Shown here in pieces: positions 26,994 through 35,639 of a stretch of 64,000 nucleotides of DNA. Below the pieces are notes generated by a model. The model saw nothing but the letters and a program-made list of their open reading frames with translations. It was not told the DNA's origin and did no database searches. How positions within the stretch are numbered: position 1 is the stretch's first letter; the number at the start of each line of letters is the position of its first letter. Source of the DNA: Terriglobia bacterium. GTDB lineage: Bacteria > Acidobacteriota > Terriglobia > Bryobacterales > UBA6623. The DNA lies in the NCBI GenBank assembly GCA_009838515.1, contig VXRL01000076.1, forward strand, positions 20,294 to 84,293, in the 5' to 3' direction. The position numbers and the translations under genes were made by a program.

Positions 26994-29900
26994 ATGACTC
27001 GAATTCTCCGCGCTCTGCAACTAACCTTTGCAGGCCTGCTGATTGCGGGCGGAGCCAGCGCGCAAACCTCGGCCGGTTCCATTTCCGGCCTCGTCACGGA
27101 CTCGTCCGGTGCAGTCGTACCCGGCGTCTCCATTGAAGTTACGGATATCGATCGCAACGTGTCGATCGAGACATCCACCAATGAGGCCGGCTTCTACGTC
27201 GCGACCCCGCTCCCGCCAGGACGATATCGCATCACGGCCGAGAGCGACGGGTTCCGGGGATACGTCCTAGAGCCGTTCCCGATCGCCACGCAGCAGAAGG
27301 CTGGCCTAGATATCGAGCTCGAACTGGGCCAGGTGACCGAATCGATCACGGTGGCCGGCACAGCGCAGTTGATCGAAGCCACCAACTCCACCCTCAGCGG
27401 CGTCGTCGAGAACCGGCAGATCATGGACCTGCCGCTGAACGGGCGCAACGTGTATTCGCTTGCCGTGCTGACGCCGGGGGTGTTCACGCGCGATCCGGCT
27501 CGAGGGAAGTTCCGCGAGGGCTTCCATTCAATCGGCATCTTCCAAGTGAACGGCGGCCGGGACTCGAGCAACATGATCATGATGGACGGAGTTCCGGTCA
27601 CGATGAACTCGAACACCAACAACATGAATGCCAACAGCGCCCTGCCAACCATCGAGGGCATCGAGGAGTTCCGTATCCAGACCAACTCCTACTCGGCGGA
27701 ATACGGCCGCAGCGGCGGCGGCGTGCTCACCATGAGCACCAAGTCGGGTACCAACGAGCTGCACGGCACGGCATTCAACTTCCTCCGCAATAACAAGATG
27801 GATTCGAACAACTTCTTCGCAAATCGGGCGGGAAACGACTTGGGCACCTTCCAGCGCAACGAGTTCGGCTTCAGTGTTGGCGGCCCGATCATCAAGAACA
27901 GGACATTCTTCTTCGAAGCCTATGAGGGTCGCCGCCAGCGGACCCAAGCCGTCCGGCTTCTGACCCTGCCCACGGCCCTGCAGAAGGCCGGGGACTTTTC
28001 GGAAACTCTCAACACGAGGGGCGAAGTACGAACAATCTACAATCCGTTCTCGACCGTCGCGGACCCGGCAAGACCCGGCGAGTTCTTCCGTGAACCGTTC
28101 CCTAACAACAAGATTCCCAACCCGATGATGGATCCGGTTGCGCTCGCCACGGCGAGCTACTACGGGGCAGAGCCGAACGTTCCCGGGCAGCCGTTCACGG
28201 GCCGGAACAACTTCCAGTTCGCGGGCGGTCGGCCAAACAATTCCAACCGGAACGTGTTCAAGGTAGACCACCTGTTTGGGCAGAGCCAACGGATCTTCGT
28301 GCGCCATACCGTCCTGGACGTGGTGAGCTCGGCGCCCGAGCTGTGGGAGGGCCCCGGCTGCCCAGACGGGGGCTGCTTTACCAACAACGAGGCGCTCAAC
28401 AACGCGGCGCTGTCCTACAACAACACGCTCACACCGACGTCCCTACTTAGCCTGCGGTACGGTTTCGCCCGTTCAATCCTTGACCGCGGCTCTTGGTTCC
28501 AGGACTTCTCGCCGTCCGAGCTCGGACTCCCGAAGCACCTGGAGAACGGAGCGGATCTGCTGGTGTTCCCGGAATTCAACATCTCAGAGATGACCGCTCC
28601 GGGACTCCGGCACCACTGGAACTTCCGGTCCGCCAACATGTCCCACACGCTCAACGCCACCTACTCGAAGGTCATTGGCAGCCACAGCATCAAGGCTGGC
28701 GGGGAGTGGCGAGTCAACCTGATCAATCACATGCAGGCGTCCTGGCAAATGTTCTATCGGTTCACCGCGGGGATGACACAGGGGCCGGACCCGAGAAGGG
28801 TCTCGGCGAATGCAGGCTTCGGCTACGCCTCCTTCCTGTTGGGAACGGGTGCCAACGGCAGGATCAACAACCGGATTCGGCCCGCATTCTCCAGCAAGTC
28901 CTTTGGCGGCTACGTGCAGGACGATTGGAAGGTGTCTCGGAAGCTCACCCTCAACATCGGCGTGCGCTGGGATGCCGAGACGGGCCTGACGGAGCGCTAT
29001 GACCGGTTCTCCGTCTTCGACCCGGACGTTCGCAGCCCGCTCGCTGAACCCTCCGGCCTCGACCTCCGGGGCGGCTGGCGATTCCCGGGCGTAGACCTCG
29101 CGTCAGGGCGGAACCTCCGTAACCCCGAGTGGAACAACTTCGCGCCACGGCTGGGCGTCGCCTACCAAGCCTTCTCGGGTACAGTGATCCGGATCGGCTA
29201 CGGCATGTTCTTTGCCATGGCACCTTGGGGAGCCAACTACTACCCCACCTCTCCGTTTGCGACCACCACTCCCTGGCTGGCCTCGCTGGATGGCGTGACT
29301 CCGAACCACCTGCTCAGGGATCCGATCCCAGATGGAGTCATTCTCCCTCCGGGCGCGAGCGCCGGAATGCTCGCGGGCAACGGCTTGAGCGCGAACGGAC
29401 CGATCCCCTCGGAGATGCGCACGCCGTACAACCAGCAGTGGAACTTCACGATTGCCCAGCAATTCGGCCCCCGAACCGCGGTGGAAGTGGCTTACGCCGG
29501 GAACAAGGGGACCCATGTTCCGTTTCGCCACGGATGGCAGAGGGATCAGCTCGACCCGGTCCACATCAACCCGGAGTCAGGGATCCTGGACCTCGTCGAC
29601 AACCCCTTGCACGGTTTGGTCCCGGCAGGCGTGATGTCTAGGCCAAGAGTCCAGCGCGGCCAATTGCTGACGCCGTACCCGCAGTATCCGTCGGCGGTCG
29701 TCTCCGCGCCTGGATGGGGCAACACGAACTATCACTCCCTGCAGGCCAAATTCACCCGGCGGTTCGAGGGCGGCGGGAACGCCGTCGTCGCTTACACGTT
29801 CTCGAAGCTGATCTCCGACGGCAGCGACAACGCCTGGACCTCGGCACTATGGCGGAACTACTACTGCCGGCGGTGCGACAGATCGATCTCCCCGTATGAC

Positions 29901-30458
29901 CAGCGCCATCGGTTGATCACGAGCTACACGTACGAACTGCCGTTCGGCAGCGGGAAGAAGTTCGGCAGCAGCTGGAGCGGAGCCGTGAACGCAATCCTGG
30001 GCCAGTGGCAGGTCAACGGCATCCTCACCCTCAACAGCGGGCTGCCGCTCCGTTTCAGCGTGCCCGGAAACACCAGCCACTCTTTCGGAGGCCGGCAGTT
30101 CCCGGACACGACGGGCCAGGATGCAAGGATCAATCACAACAACTTCGACCCGACGACCGATACTTGGTTCGACACGGATCAGTTCTCCATTCCGCGACCG
30201 TTCACTTTCGGCACGCTGGGCCGGGTGCATCCGAACCTTCGCGCCGACTTCGTTGAGTCGCTCGACCTTTCGATCTTCAAGAGCTTCAAGATTGGGGAGC
30301 GCGTCACGACGCAATTCAGAGCCGAGTGGTTCAACGCGTTCAACCACCCGATCTTCAATAATCCGGGCCTCCAAGTCGGACGAGGGGGCTTCGGCAGAGT
30401 TGCCTCCCAGGCGAACTTGCCACGCCAGACGCAGCTAGCCCTGAAGATCATCTTCTAG
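26994..30458 (+). CDS. Oar-like TonB-dependent receptor with carboxypeptidase-regulatory-like domain
   Basis: 1154 residues. The signal peptide is ILRALQLTFAGLLIAGGASA. Residues 28-110 are a CarboxypepD-regulatory-like beta-sandwich (SISGLVTDSSGAVVPGVSIE). The plug domain (about 120-230) has MDLPLNGRNVYSLAVLTPGV and FQVNGGRDSSNMIMMDGVPV, and SYSAEYGRSGGGVLTMSTKS ends it. A long beta-barrel follows to the C-terminus, which ends in aromatic ALKIIF, fitting outer-membrane insertion. Such Oar-like receptors are greatly expanded in Acidobacteriota and are thought to import oligosaccharides or other large substrates. A perfect AAGGAGG sits 5 bases before the ATG. The gene stands alone and converges on the rhamnonate-dehydratase-like gene. 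Confidence 0.9.
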   Translation: MTRILRALQLTFAGLLIAGGASAQTSAGSISGLVTDSSGAVVPGVSIEVTDIDRNVSIETSTNEAGFYVATPLPPGRYRITAESDGFRGYVLEPFPIATQQKAGLDIELELGQVTESITVAGTAQLIEATNSTLSGVVENRQIMDLPLNGRNVYSLAVLTPGVFTRDPARGKFREGFHSIGIFQVNGGRDSSNMIMMDGVPVTMNSNTNNMNANSALPTIEGIEEFRIQTNSYSAEYGRSGGGVLTMSTKSGTNELHGTAFNFLRNNKMDSNNFFANRAGNDLGTFQRNEFGFSVGGPIIKNRTFFFEAYEGRRQRTQAVRLLTLPTALQKAGDFSETLNTRGEVRTIYNPFSTVADPARPGEFFREPFPNNKIPNPMMDPVALATASYYGAEPNVPGQPFTGRNNFQFAGGRPNNSNRNVFKVDHLFGQSQRIFVRHTVLDVVSSAPELWEGPGCPDGGCFTNNEALNNAALSYNNTLTPTSLLSLRYGFARSILDRGSWFQDFSPSELGLPKHLENGADLLVFPEFNISEMTAPGLRHHWNFRSANMSHTLNATYSKVIGSHSIKAGGEWRVNLINHMQASWQMFYRFTAGMTQGPDPRRVSANAGFGYASFLLGTGANGRINNRIRPAFSSKSFGGYVQDDWKVSRKLTLNIGVRWDAETGLTERYDRFSVFDPDVRSPLAEPSGLDLRGGWRFPGVDLASGRNLRNPEWNNFAPRLGVAYQAFSGTVIRIGYGMFFAMAPWGANYYPTSPFATTTPWLASLDGVTPNHLLRDPIPDGVILPPGASAGMLAGNGLSANGPIPSEMRTPYNQQWNFTIAQQFGPRTAVEVAYAGNKGTHVPFRHGWQRDQLDPVHINPESGILDLVDNPLHGLVPAGVMSRPRVQRGQLLTPYPQYPSAVVSAPGWGNTNYHSLQAKFTRRFEGGGNAVVAYTFSKLISDGSDNAWTSALWRNYYCRRCDRSISPYDQRHRLITSYTYELPFGSGKKFGSSWSGAVNAILGQWQVNGILTLNSGLPLRFSVPGNTSHSFGGRQFPDTTGQDARINHNNFDPTTDTWFDTDQFSIPRPFTFGTLGRVHPNLRADFVESLDLSIFKSFKIGERVTTQFRAEWFNAFNHPIFNNPGLQVGRGGFGRVASQANLPRQTQLALKIIF

Positions 30459-30468
30459 GCGAGGCATG

Positions 30469-30509
30469 CGCCGGATCGGGGAGCTGCGTTGCGGCACTCC
30501 GATCCGGCG
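30469..30509. terminator. Bidirectional hairpin terminator between convergent genes
   Basis: An 11-base perfect inverted repeat (CGCCGGATCGG at 30469-30479 and its complement at 30499-30509) with a 19-base loop lies 11 bases after the receptor stop and 35 bases from the end of the opposing gene. There is no T-run on either side, so it may act with Rho or simply as a barrier between convergent transcripts. Confidence 0.5.
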
Positions 30510-30544
30510 ACCGCCGCCAGTGGGTTGCAGGCTCGGTTACCTGC

Positions 30545-31786
30545 TCAGGCCTCGGGTTCGACTTCCCAGCCGAATCCCGGGCCGTCGGAAGGCCGCGTGT
30601 AGATGCCTTCCGGGCCGCGCGTGAGGTTGTTGTCTTCCTCATATCTCTGGTAGACCACGTCCGGCCCGCCTGGGGCGGGCATGAACATTTCGGCCCACGG
30701 CGAGTTGGGCGTTGCGTAGATGAAGTGCACCGCGTCGCGCTGGCCGCCACCGTGTGGAATCACAGGAATGTCGTGCGCAGCGGCCATATGCGCGATCTTG
30801 ACCAGCTCGCTCATCCCGCCGCACCAGTGGATGTCGGGCTGCCAGATTTCCGCCCCGTTCACGCGCAGCAGCTGGCGGAAACCGTAACGCGTGTAGACAT
30901 GCTCGCCCGTGACGATCCGCGTGGAAGTGATCTGTCGGCGAAGCCGGCCGAACGCCTCGTAATCATCCGGGGGGAGGGCCTCCTCGATCCAGTACACGTT
31001 GTACGGCTCGAAGGCTTCAGCGAGTTCCAAGGTGTAGCGCTCGGTCAGGGCCATCCAGCAGTCCATCATCACGTCTCCGTCATCGCCGACCGCTGCCCTG
31101 GCGCGCTTGACGAGCTCGACGTTCTTGCGGATGCCCTCCCGGCCATCGGCCGGGCCGTGCGGCAGGGCAAGCTTGAGGCGCTTGTACCCGAACTCGACGT
31201 GCTGCTCGATGTCGTTCCCTGTGCAGTAACAGGGGATTCGCGGGTGGATCCGGCCGCCAAGCAGACGCCAGACCGGCGCGTCCCAAACCTTGCCTGCGAT
31301 GTCCCAAAGGGCTATGTCAACGCCTGAAATCGCATTGACGACGACTCCCTTGCGACCGTACGACATCGTGGCTCGCCACATGATGTCCCACAGGCGCTCG
31401 ATGTCGAGTGGATTCTCGCCCATGACGAGCCGCTCGAGATGATCTTCGACGATCACTCCACCCCCCGGGCCACCAGGGCCGTAGCCCTTGACACCCTTGT
31501 TGGTCGAAATCTCGACCCAGAAACTACCGGCGCGCGGCCCGGTCGAGCGGAAAAGACTCCGCATGGGCTTGTACTTGGGATAGATCGATACAGGGTTGGC
31601 CACTTCGACGCCCTGGGTCGACCAAGATCCGGGCGCGGGCTCGTAGCTGGGAACGGGACGCTTGGGCCGCATCCTGACCAAGCGGACGCCAGTGATCCGC
31701 AAGTCGTCCTCGACTCGGCCGAAAGCCGGGAATGCCAACGGAACTGCGGCGGCTGACGCCATGCCGAGTAGACTTCGGCGATTCAT
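30545..31786 (-). CDS. L-rhamnonate dehydratase-like enolase-superfamily enzyme, Tat leader
   Basis: 413 residues from the ATG at 31786, placed 8 bases after GGAGG. The N-terminus NRRSLLGMASAAAVPLAFPA is a twin-arginine leader, unusual because this superfamily is normally cytosolic. The catalytic barrel carries VMMDCWMAL (metal Asp), WIEEALPPDD (Glu), VTGEHVYT (Glu), IWQPDIHWCGG (Asp) and VIPHGGG (His of the His-Asp dyad). The capping domain motif YPKYKPMRSLFRSTG and the C-terminal GIYTRPSDGPGFGWEVE parallel E. coli RhmD. The reaction would be dehydration of L-rhamnonate or a related sugar acid to the 2-keto-3-deoxy acid. It converges with the Oar-like receptor. The precise sugar acid is not certain. 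Confidence 0.8.
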   Translation of the reverse strand: MNRRSLLGMASAAAVPLAFPAFGRVEDDLRITGVRLVRMRPKRPVPSYEPAPGSWSTQGVEVANPVSIYPKYKPMRSLFRSTGPRAGSFWVEISTNKGVKGYGPGGPGGGVIVEDHLERLVMGENPLDIERLWDIMWRATMSYGRKGVVVNAISGVDIALWDIAGKVWDAPVWRLLGGRIHPRIPCYCTGNDIEQHVEFGYKRLKLALPHGPADGREGIRKNVELVKRARAAVGDDGDVMMDCWMALTERYTLELAEAFEPYNVYWIEEALPPDDYEAFGRLRRQITSTRIVTGEHVYTRYGFRQLLRVNGAEIWQPDIHWCGGMSELVKIAHMAAAHDIPVIPHGGGQRDAVHFIYATPNSPWAEMFMPAPGGPDVVYQRYEEDNNLTRGPEGIYTRPSDGPGFGWEVEPEA

Positions 31787-32199
31787 AACCATCACCTCCA
31801 AGGGATTCCGTGGAACGGAACCCAAATGTAGCAGCCATGCCTTGGTGCGAGTCAAGACTATCAGACGCCCTCGGCGGAAGGTCCCGGGATTTGCCGATCC
31901 CGGGCGTTTTTCCGGCGGAAGCCGACTGACTGCAACGGAACGGTTCCTTAGGTTGTTGCATTGCGGGTAGCTCGCGTCGATCGAACGCAAGTATCTTCTG
32001 CGGAAGACGCTTGCGAATGCTCGTAACTGAAGTCACCTGATTGCTGGGGCCAGTACACGCACGCCTCGCCGGCGCGGCGATGGTCGCGGATCGCTGAGCC
32101 CGGGTTGCCAGCGGGAGAATCGTATGGGCCTTGGGCGCTGTACGGGCGGTTCGAGCGAGCTGACCCAGAGTGTCGGAGCGGCGTTAGAGGGACCGAAGC
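31787..32199. other. 413-base intergenic region with an orphan terminator
   Basis: Divergent spacer upstream of the minus-strand dehydratase and the plus-strand pseudogene at 32200. No frame looks protein-coding. The only structured element is the intrinsic terminator at 31883-31911, which points along the plus strand although no plus-strand gene lies immediately before it. Confidence 0.4.
31883..31911 (+). terminator. Intrinsic terminator without an obvious gene
   Basis: CCCGGGAT (31883-31890), a 6-base loop, the complement ATCCCGGG (31897-31904), CG and five Ts (31907-31911) make a textbook Rho-independent terminator on the plus strand. On the minus strand there is no T-run. The nearest upstream plus-strand gene ended 1.4 kb earlier, so a short RNA or a leader attenuator of the downstream decayed gene is possible. 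Confidence 0.6.
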
Positions 32200-32519
32200 A
32201 TGAATCGAATTGACAGGCGCCGCTTCTTCGAAGCGCGCGGGGTGGGGTTCGCATCGGCGTGCCGTCAGCCGGAGACCTCCGCGGCTCTTCCGCCCCTCCC
32301 GACGAGGATCGGTTGCAGCACCCATTTCTTTGCGAGGTGGCCCGCGTCCGCCGCATTCCGCTGGGCCACTTCCTGCCTCCGCCCGAATACACGGGCGAAT
32401 GGCGCTGCGACACCCACCCGCAGCTCAACCCGGACGGCAAGAAGGTCGTGATCGATTCCCCCATCGGGGTACCGGGCGCAGCCTTACCTCATCGACATCT
32501 CGGGGATCGTGGAAGCGTA
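32200..32519 (+). pseudogene. Decayed secreted TolB/oligogalacturonate-lyase-like propeller protein
   Basis: The ATG at 32200 opens a twin-arginine leader, NRIDRRRFFEARGVGFASAC, and the frame then becomes meaningless. Shortly after, in a second frame, comes RIPLGHFLPPPEYTGEWRCD followed by THPQLNPDGKKVVIDSP. A third frame carries AQPYLIDISGIVEA and the stop at 32517-32519. These last pieces correspond to the C-terminal blade of PD40-type proteins related to oligogalacturonate lyase (D-x-H-P-x-x-x-P-D-G-x-x-V-x-x-D-S). The start and end of one gene therefore remain, with most of the middle deleted and at least two frameshifts. A full-length relative is present at 47704-48921. Confidence 0.5.
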
Positions 32520-32603
32520 GATCGCATGGATCCCGCGGTGCCTCACGGCAGCGGGCACGGATTGCCGTGATCGGATGCCTGCCGGATCGCGAGACGCTCC
32601 CTG

Positions 32604-34325
32604 TCAGGGCCCGTCCGTGCCGGCCTCCCTCGTGCGGGCTTTCAGGAGTTTCCGGATTGCATCGGTCGTAGCCGTCTTTCGAACAACCTTGCTAAGCTGC
32701 TCCGGGTCGCCCTCAGTCCTCTGCCGGTCGAGCGCTTCTTGGAAGCGTTCCTGGTGATCCGCGAGGTCGAATGGCGTCTCGCCCTGGGCGTTCTTCCAGT
32801 CGACGGGTGCACCCTTCGAGTGCAGATACTCGATGACGTTCGGAGTACGGTTCCCAGCCGCGATGTGCGTAATCGACTGGCCCTGGCGCGGAATGCTGAT
32901 CGCCTTGACCGGATCGGGATACCGGTCGTGCGGATCGTACCGCGCTTGCAGGTCAGCCCCGCGCCCGATCAATTCCTCGACCACGGGCATGTCCACCGCG
33001 ACTACCGCGACCGAGAACGGCGTGTGCCCGTCGTAGCGCCGCAGATTCGGGTTCGCTCCCGCATCCAGCAGCATCCTGACCAGCTTGAGGTTGCCGGAGT
33101 TCGCGGCGATATGCAGCGCCGTCGAGCCCGGCACAGCGGGGTTGATTCTCACGTCGCCGTCAGGTCCTGGCGTCGGATATTTCGTTTGTCGGTTCGGGTC
33201 GGCTCCCAGCTCGAGCAGTCTTCGAACCATTTCGAGCGCACCCTGCCTATCGAACGGCGGCGGATTCGGGGGGCTATCGAGTGTCAGCAGGGCGGGCAGG
33301 GTCCGGTACACTCCATCGGACCTCTTGTCCCGCTGTCGCGCGACCCAGGCAACGGCGAGGGACGCTGCGTGCAACGGCGTGTATCCCGCCGTGTCGGCAG
33401 CGGTCGCCGATACTCCCCGATCAAGCAGGATGTGTGCCATGTCCAGGTTGGGCCAGAATTTCTGCGAGCTGCCCGCACGAGCCGGCGCGCCTTGGCCTGG
33501 CTGGAAGTCGCCATCGAGCGGAATCCAGTTGTACAGCGCTGCGAGCAGGAGTGAGGTGCCGTCGGCAGCCTTTGCGTTGACATTGATCCCTGCGTCCAGC
33601 AGCATGCGCACCGATGTCAGGTTGCGCTTTCTCGCCGCAAAGAAAGCGGCGTTCTGGCCGCCTCGCTTGCTCCTGTAATCCCCGTCCCAGTTCCAGGGGA
33701 TTCCGGTCTTGCCGAGCGTGAAGCTTGTCGGGATGTAGACCGTATACTCCACGTCCCAGCTCCGCGTTTCCGCTTGAACATCCGCGCCGTGGTCCAGTAG
33801 CAGCCGGACCGCCTCCGGGTTTCCGGCGGCCCACATCAGGGTGGTCTGGCCGAATCTCTTCTCGCGAGCATTCGGATCGGCACCGGCTTCGAGCAGCAGT
33901 CTCATTAGGTCGACCTGGCCGAGGCGCGCCGCCGTCATCAGGGGAGTTTCCCCGTTTTCCCGCTCGACGTTGGGGTCGGCGCCGTGCCTCAGCAGCAGTT
34001 CCGCCAGGTCCGGCGCTCCATTCTCGATCGCCAGGGACACTGGGCTGATGCCGAGGCCGTTAGCTAGGTCGGGGTCGGCGCCGCCAGCCAGCAATAGCTC
34101 CGCGACTGCCGAATTGCCTCGAATGGCCGCCCAAGCCAGCGCCGTGGATCCGTCTCCTGCGACGGCGTCCACGTTCGCGCCCTGCTCGATCAGGGCCGCA
34201 ACTGCCGACCGGTCATCGCCGTGCGCGGCCTCGACAAGCGGCTGTCCGAGGCTTGCCGCCGAGGCGCTCCCGAGGGCCAGGACTCCGGCCAGGGCGGTTT
34301 GCGCTGCGATTTGCACGCGGACCAT
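32604..34325 (-). CDS. Secreted ankyrin-repeat protein
   Basis: 573 residues with a signal peptide (VQIAAQTALAGVLALGSASA). At least nine ankyrin units are visible, with the usual TPLxxAA...LLLxxGADPN rhythm: for example TALAWAAIRGNSAVAELLLA, TPLMTAARLGQVDLMRLLLE and TALHIAANSGNLKLVRMLLD. The region between about residues 200 and 350 has longer inserts between repeats. It is the last gene of the DUF1592-DUF1552-ankyrin operon, starting 4 bases after the stop of DUF1552. Ankyrin repeats bind other proteins; an exported ankyrin protein paired with DUF1592/DUF1552 recurs in Planctomycetota and Acidobacteriota, so it may scaffold that complex (inference). Confidence 0.88.
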   Translation of the reverse strand: MVRVQIAAQTALAGVLALGSASAASLGQPLVEAAHGDDRSAVAALIEQGANVDAVAGDGSTALAWAAIRGNSAVAELLLAGGADPDLANGLGISPVSLAIENGAPDLAELLLRHGADPNVERENGETPLMTAARLGQVDLMRLLLEAGADPNAREKRFGQTTLMWAAGNPEAVRLLLDHGADVQAETRSWDVEYTVYIPTSFTLGKTGIPWNWDGDYRSKRGGQNAAFFAARKRNLTSVRMLLDAGINVNAKAADGTSLLLAALYNWIPLDGDFQPGQGAPARAGSSQKFWPNLDMAHILLDRGVSATAADTAGYTPLHAASLAVAWVARQRDKRSDGVYRTLPALLTLDSPPNPPPFDRQGALEMVRRLLELGADPNRQTKYPTPGPDGDVRINPAVPGSTALHIAANSGNLKLVRMLLDAGANPNLRRYDGHTPFSVAVVAVDMPVVEELIGRGADLQARYDPHDRYPDPVKAISIPRQGQSITHIAAGNRTPNVIEYLHSKGAPVDWKNAQGETPFDLADHQERFQEALDRQRTEGDPEQLSKVVRKTATTDAIRKLLKARTREAGTDGP

Positions 34326-34329
34326 TGCC

Positions 34330-35628
34330 CTACACTTCCACGCGGTTGAGCATGCCGGTGCTGTCGCCCAGTTTCTCGGTCGGCACGCCTACTTTGTCGA
34401 GCATCGTCAGGTAGAGGTTCGTCAGCGGCGTCGTGTCGCCAGGGAAGACGACATGCCGCCCACCAGCGACGCGCCCGGCGGCCCCGCCGATTAGGAGAAT
34501 CGGCAGGTCCCGCTGGCTATGGCTCGTTGGCACGCTGAGGCTGCTGCCGTACATGATCAGTGAGTGATCCAGGAGTGTCGTATTCCCCTCCTTGAGCGCG
34601 TCCAGCTTGGTTAGGAAGTACGAGAGCAGCTCGCACTGGTTCACGTTGATCTTTGCCAGCGCGTCCAGCTTGTACTTCTCGAAGTTGTGGTGCGAGATCT
34701 CGTGGTGGCCCATCGAGATGTCCAGGTGCGGGAACTTCATCGACGAGGCCTCGCGCCCGTACAGAAACGTCCAGACCCGGGTCAGGTCCGCCTGGATCGC
34801 CAGCGTCTGCAGGTCGAACATGAGCTTGATGTGGTCCACCCATGAGTCGGGTATGCCCGGTGGACGTTCCGCGGGGGGCAGGTCGGGCGGCGGCCTGTTC
34901 ATCGCCACGTTGATCCGCCGCTCAACGTCGCGAATCGATTCGAAATACTGGTCCAGCTTGCGCCGGTCGTCCGTGCCTAGCTCCGCTTTGAGTTCCGCGA
35001 TCCTGTCGGAGACGGCATCGAGCGCGCTCTGGTCGGAGGCGTCCCTCCGCCTTGCAGCTTCGGGATCGATGCGGCCTCCCTCGCCGAAGAGCCGTTCGAA
35101 CACGAAACGCGGGTTCTTCTCGAACGGCAGGGGATTTGTCGCCGTCTTGAACACGGGACCGGGCAGGTTCCCTGTTTCCTCGGTCGTGAGTTCCAGGGAA
35201 GCAAACTGCGTCTCCTTGCCCAGGGCCCGGGCCGCCACTTGGTCGACTGAAATCCCGACATGGACCTTGCCCTTCTTCGGCTCGCATCCGGTCATGAAGG
35301 ACGCCATGGCCCTGTCGTGGAAACCCGACTTCGAGCGGTCGGGATCGGAAGAGAGTCCGGTCAGAACGACGAACTTGTCCCGGTGCGCGGCCAGCGGGGC
35401 GAGTGCTTCGCTCGCCTCGTAGCCGCTGCCTTCGCCCCCAGGACGCCACCGGTCCCGGTCCACCCCAAGGGGAAAATAGATGAATCCGAGACGCCGAACG
35501 GGTGCTGCGTCGGTCAGCCTCTCCGCGGTCAGAGCGGGAACCATCGCGTCTAGGAGCGGCAGGGCAAGCGCTGTTCCGGTCCCACGAAGGAACGTCCGGC
35601 GGGGAAGGTGCTTCTTGGATACGAACAC
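34330..35628 (-). CDS. DUF1552 protein, Tat-exported
   Basis: 432 residues. The N-terminus HLPRRTFLRGTGTALALPLL is a strong twin-arginine leader. The body matches DUF1552: RLGFIYFPLGVDRDRWRPGG, then DPDRSKSGFHDRAMASFMTG, ISVDQVAARALG, SLELTTEETG and near the end LIMYGSSLSVPTSHSQRDLP followed by LLIGGAAGR. The family is distantly related to DUF1501 (alkaline-phosphatase superfamily) and its activity is unknown. It lies 11 bases after the DUF1592 protein and 4 bases before the ankyrin protein, the typical gene order. Export via Tat implies a folded, cofactor- or metal-containing protein acting with the heme partner outside the cytoplasm. Confidence 0.9.
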   Translation of the reverse strand: MFVSKKHLPRRTFLRGTGTALALPLLDAMVPALTAERLTDAAPVRRLGFIYFPLGVDRDRWRPGGEGSGYEASEALAPLAAHRDKFVVLTGLSSDPDRSKSGFHDRAMASFMTGCEPKKGKVHVGISVDQVAARALGKETQFASLELTTEETGNLPGPVFKTATNPLPFEKNPRFVFERLFGEGGRIDPEAARRRDASDQSALDAVSDRIAELKAELGTDDRRKLDQYFESIRDVERRINVAMNRPPPDLPPAERPPGIPDSWVDHIKLMFDLQTLAIQADLTRVWTFLYGREASSMKFPHLDISMGHHEISHHNFEKYKLDALAKINVNQCELLSYFLTKLDALKEGNTTLLDHSLIMYGSSLSVPTSHSQRDLPILLIGGAAGRVAGGRHVVFPGDTTPLTNLYLTMLDKVGVPTEKLGDSTGMLNRVEV

Positions 35629-35639
35629 GGTTGGCTCCT

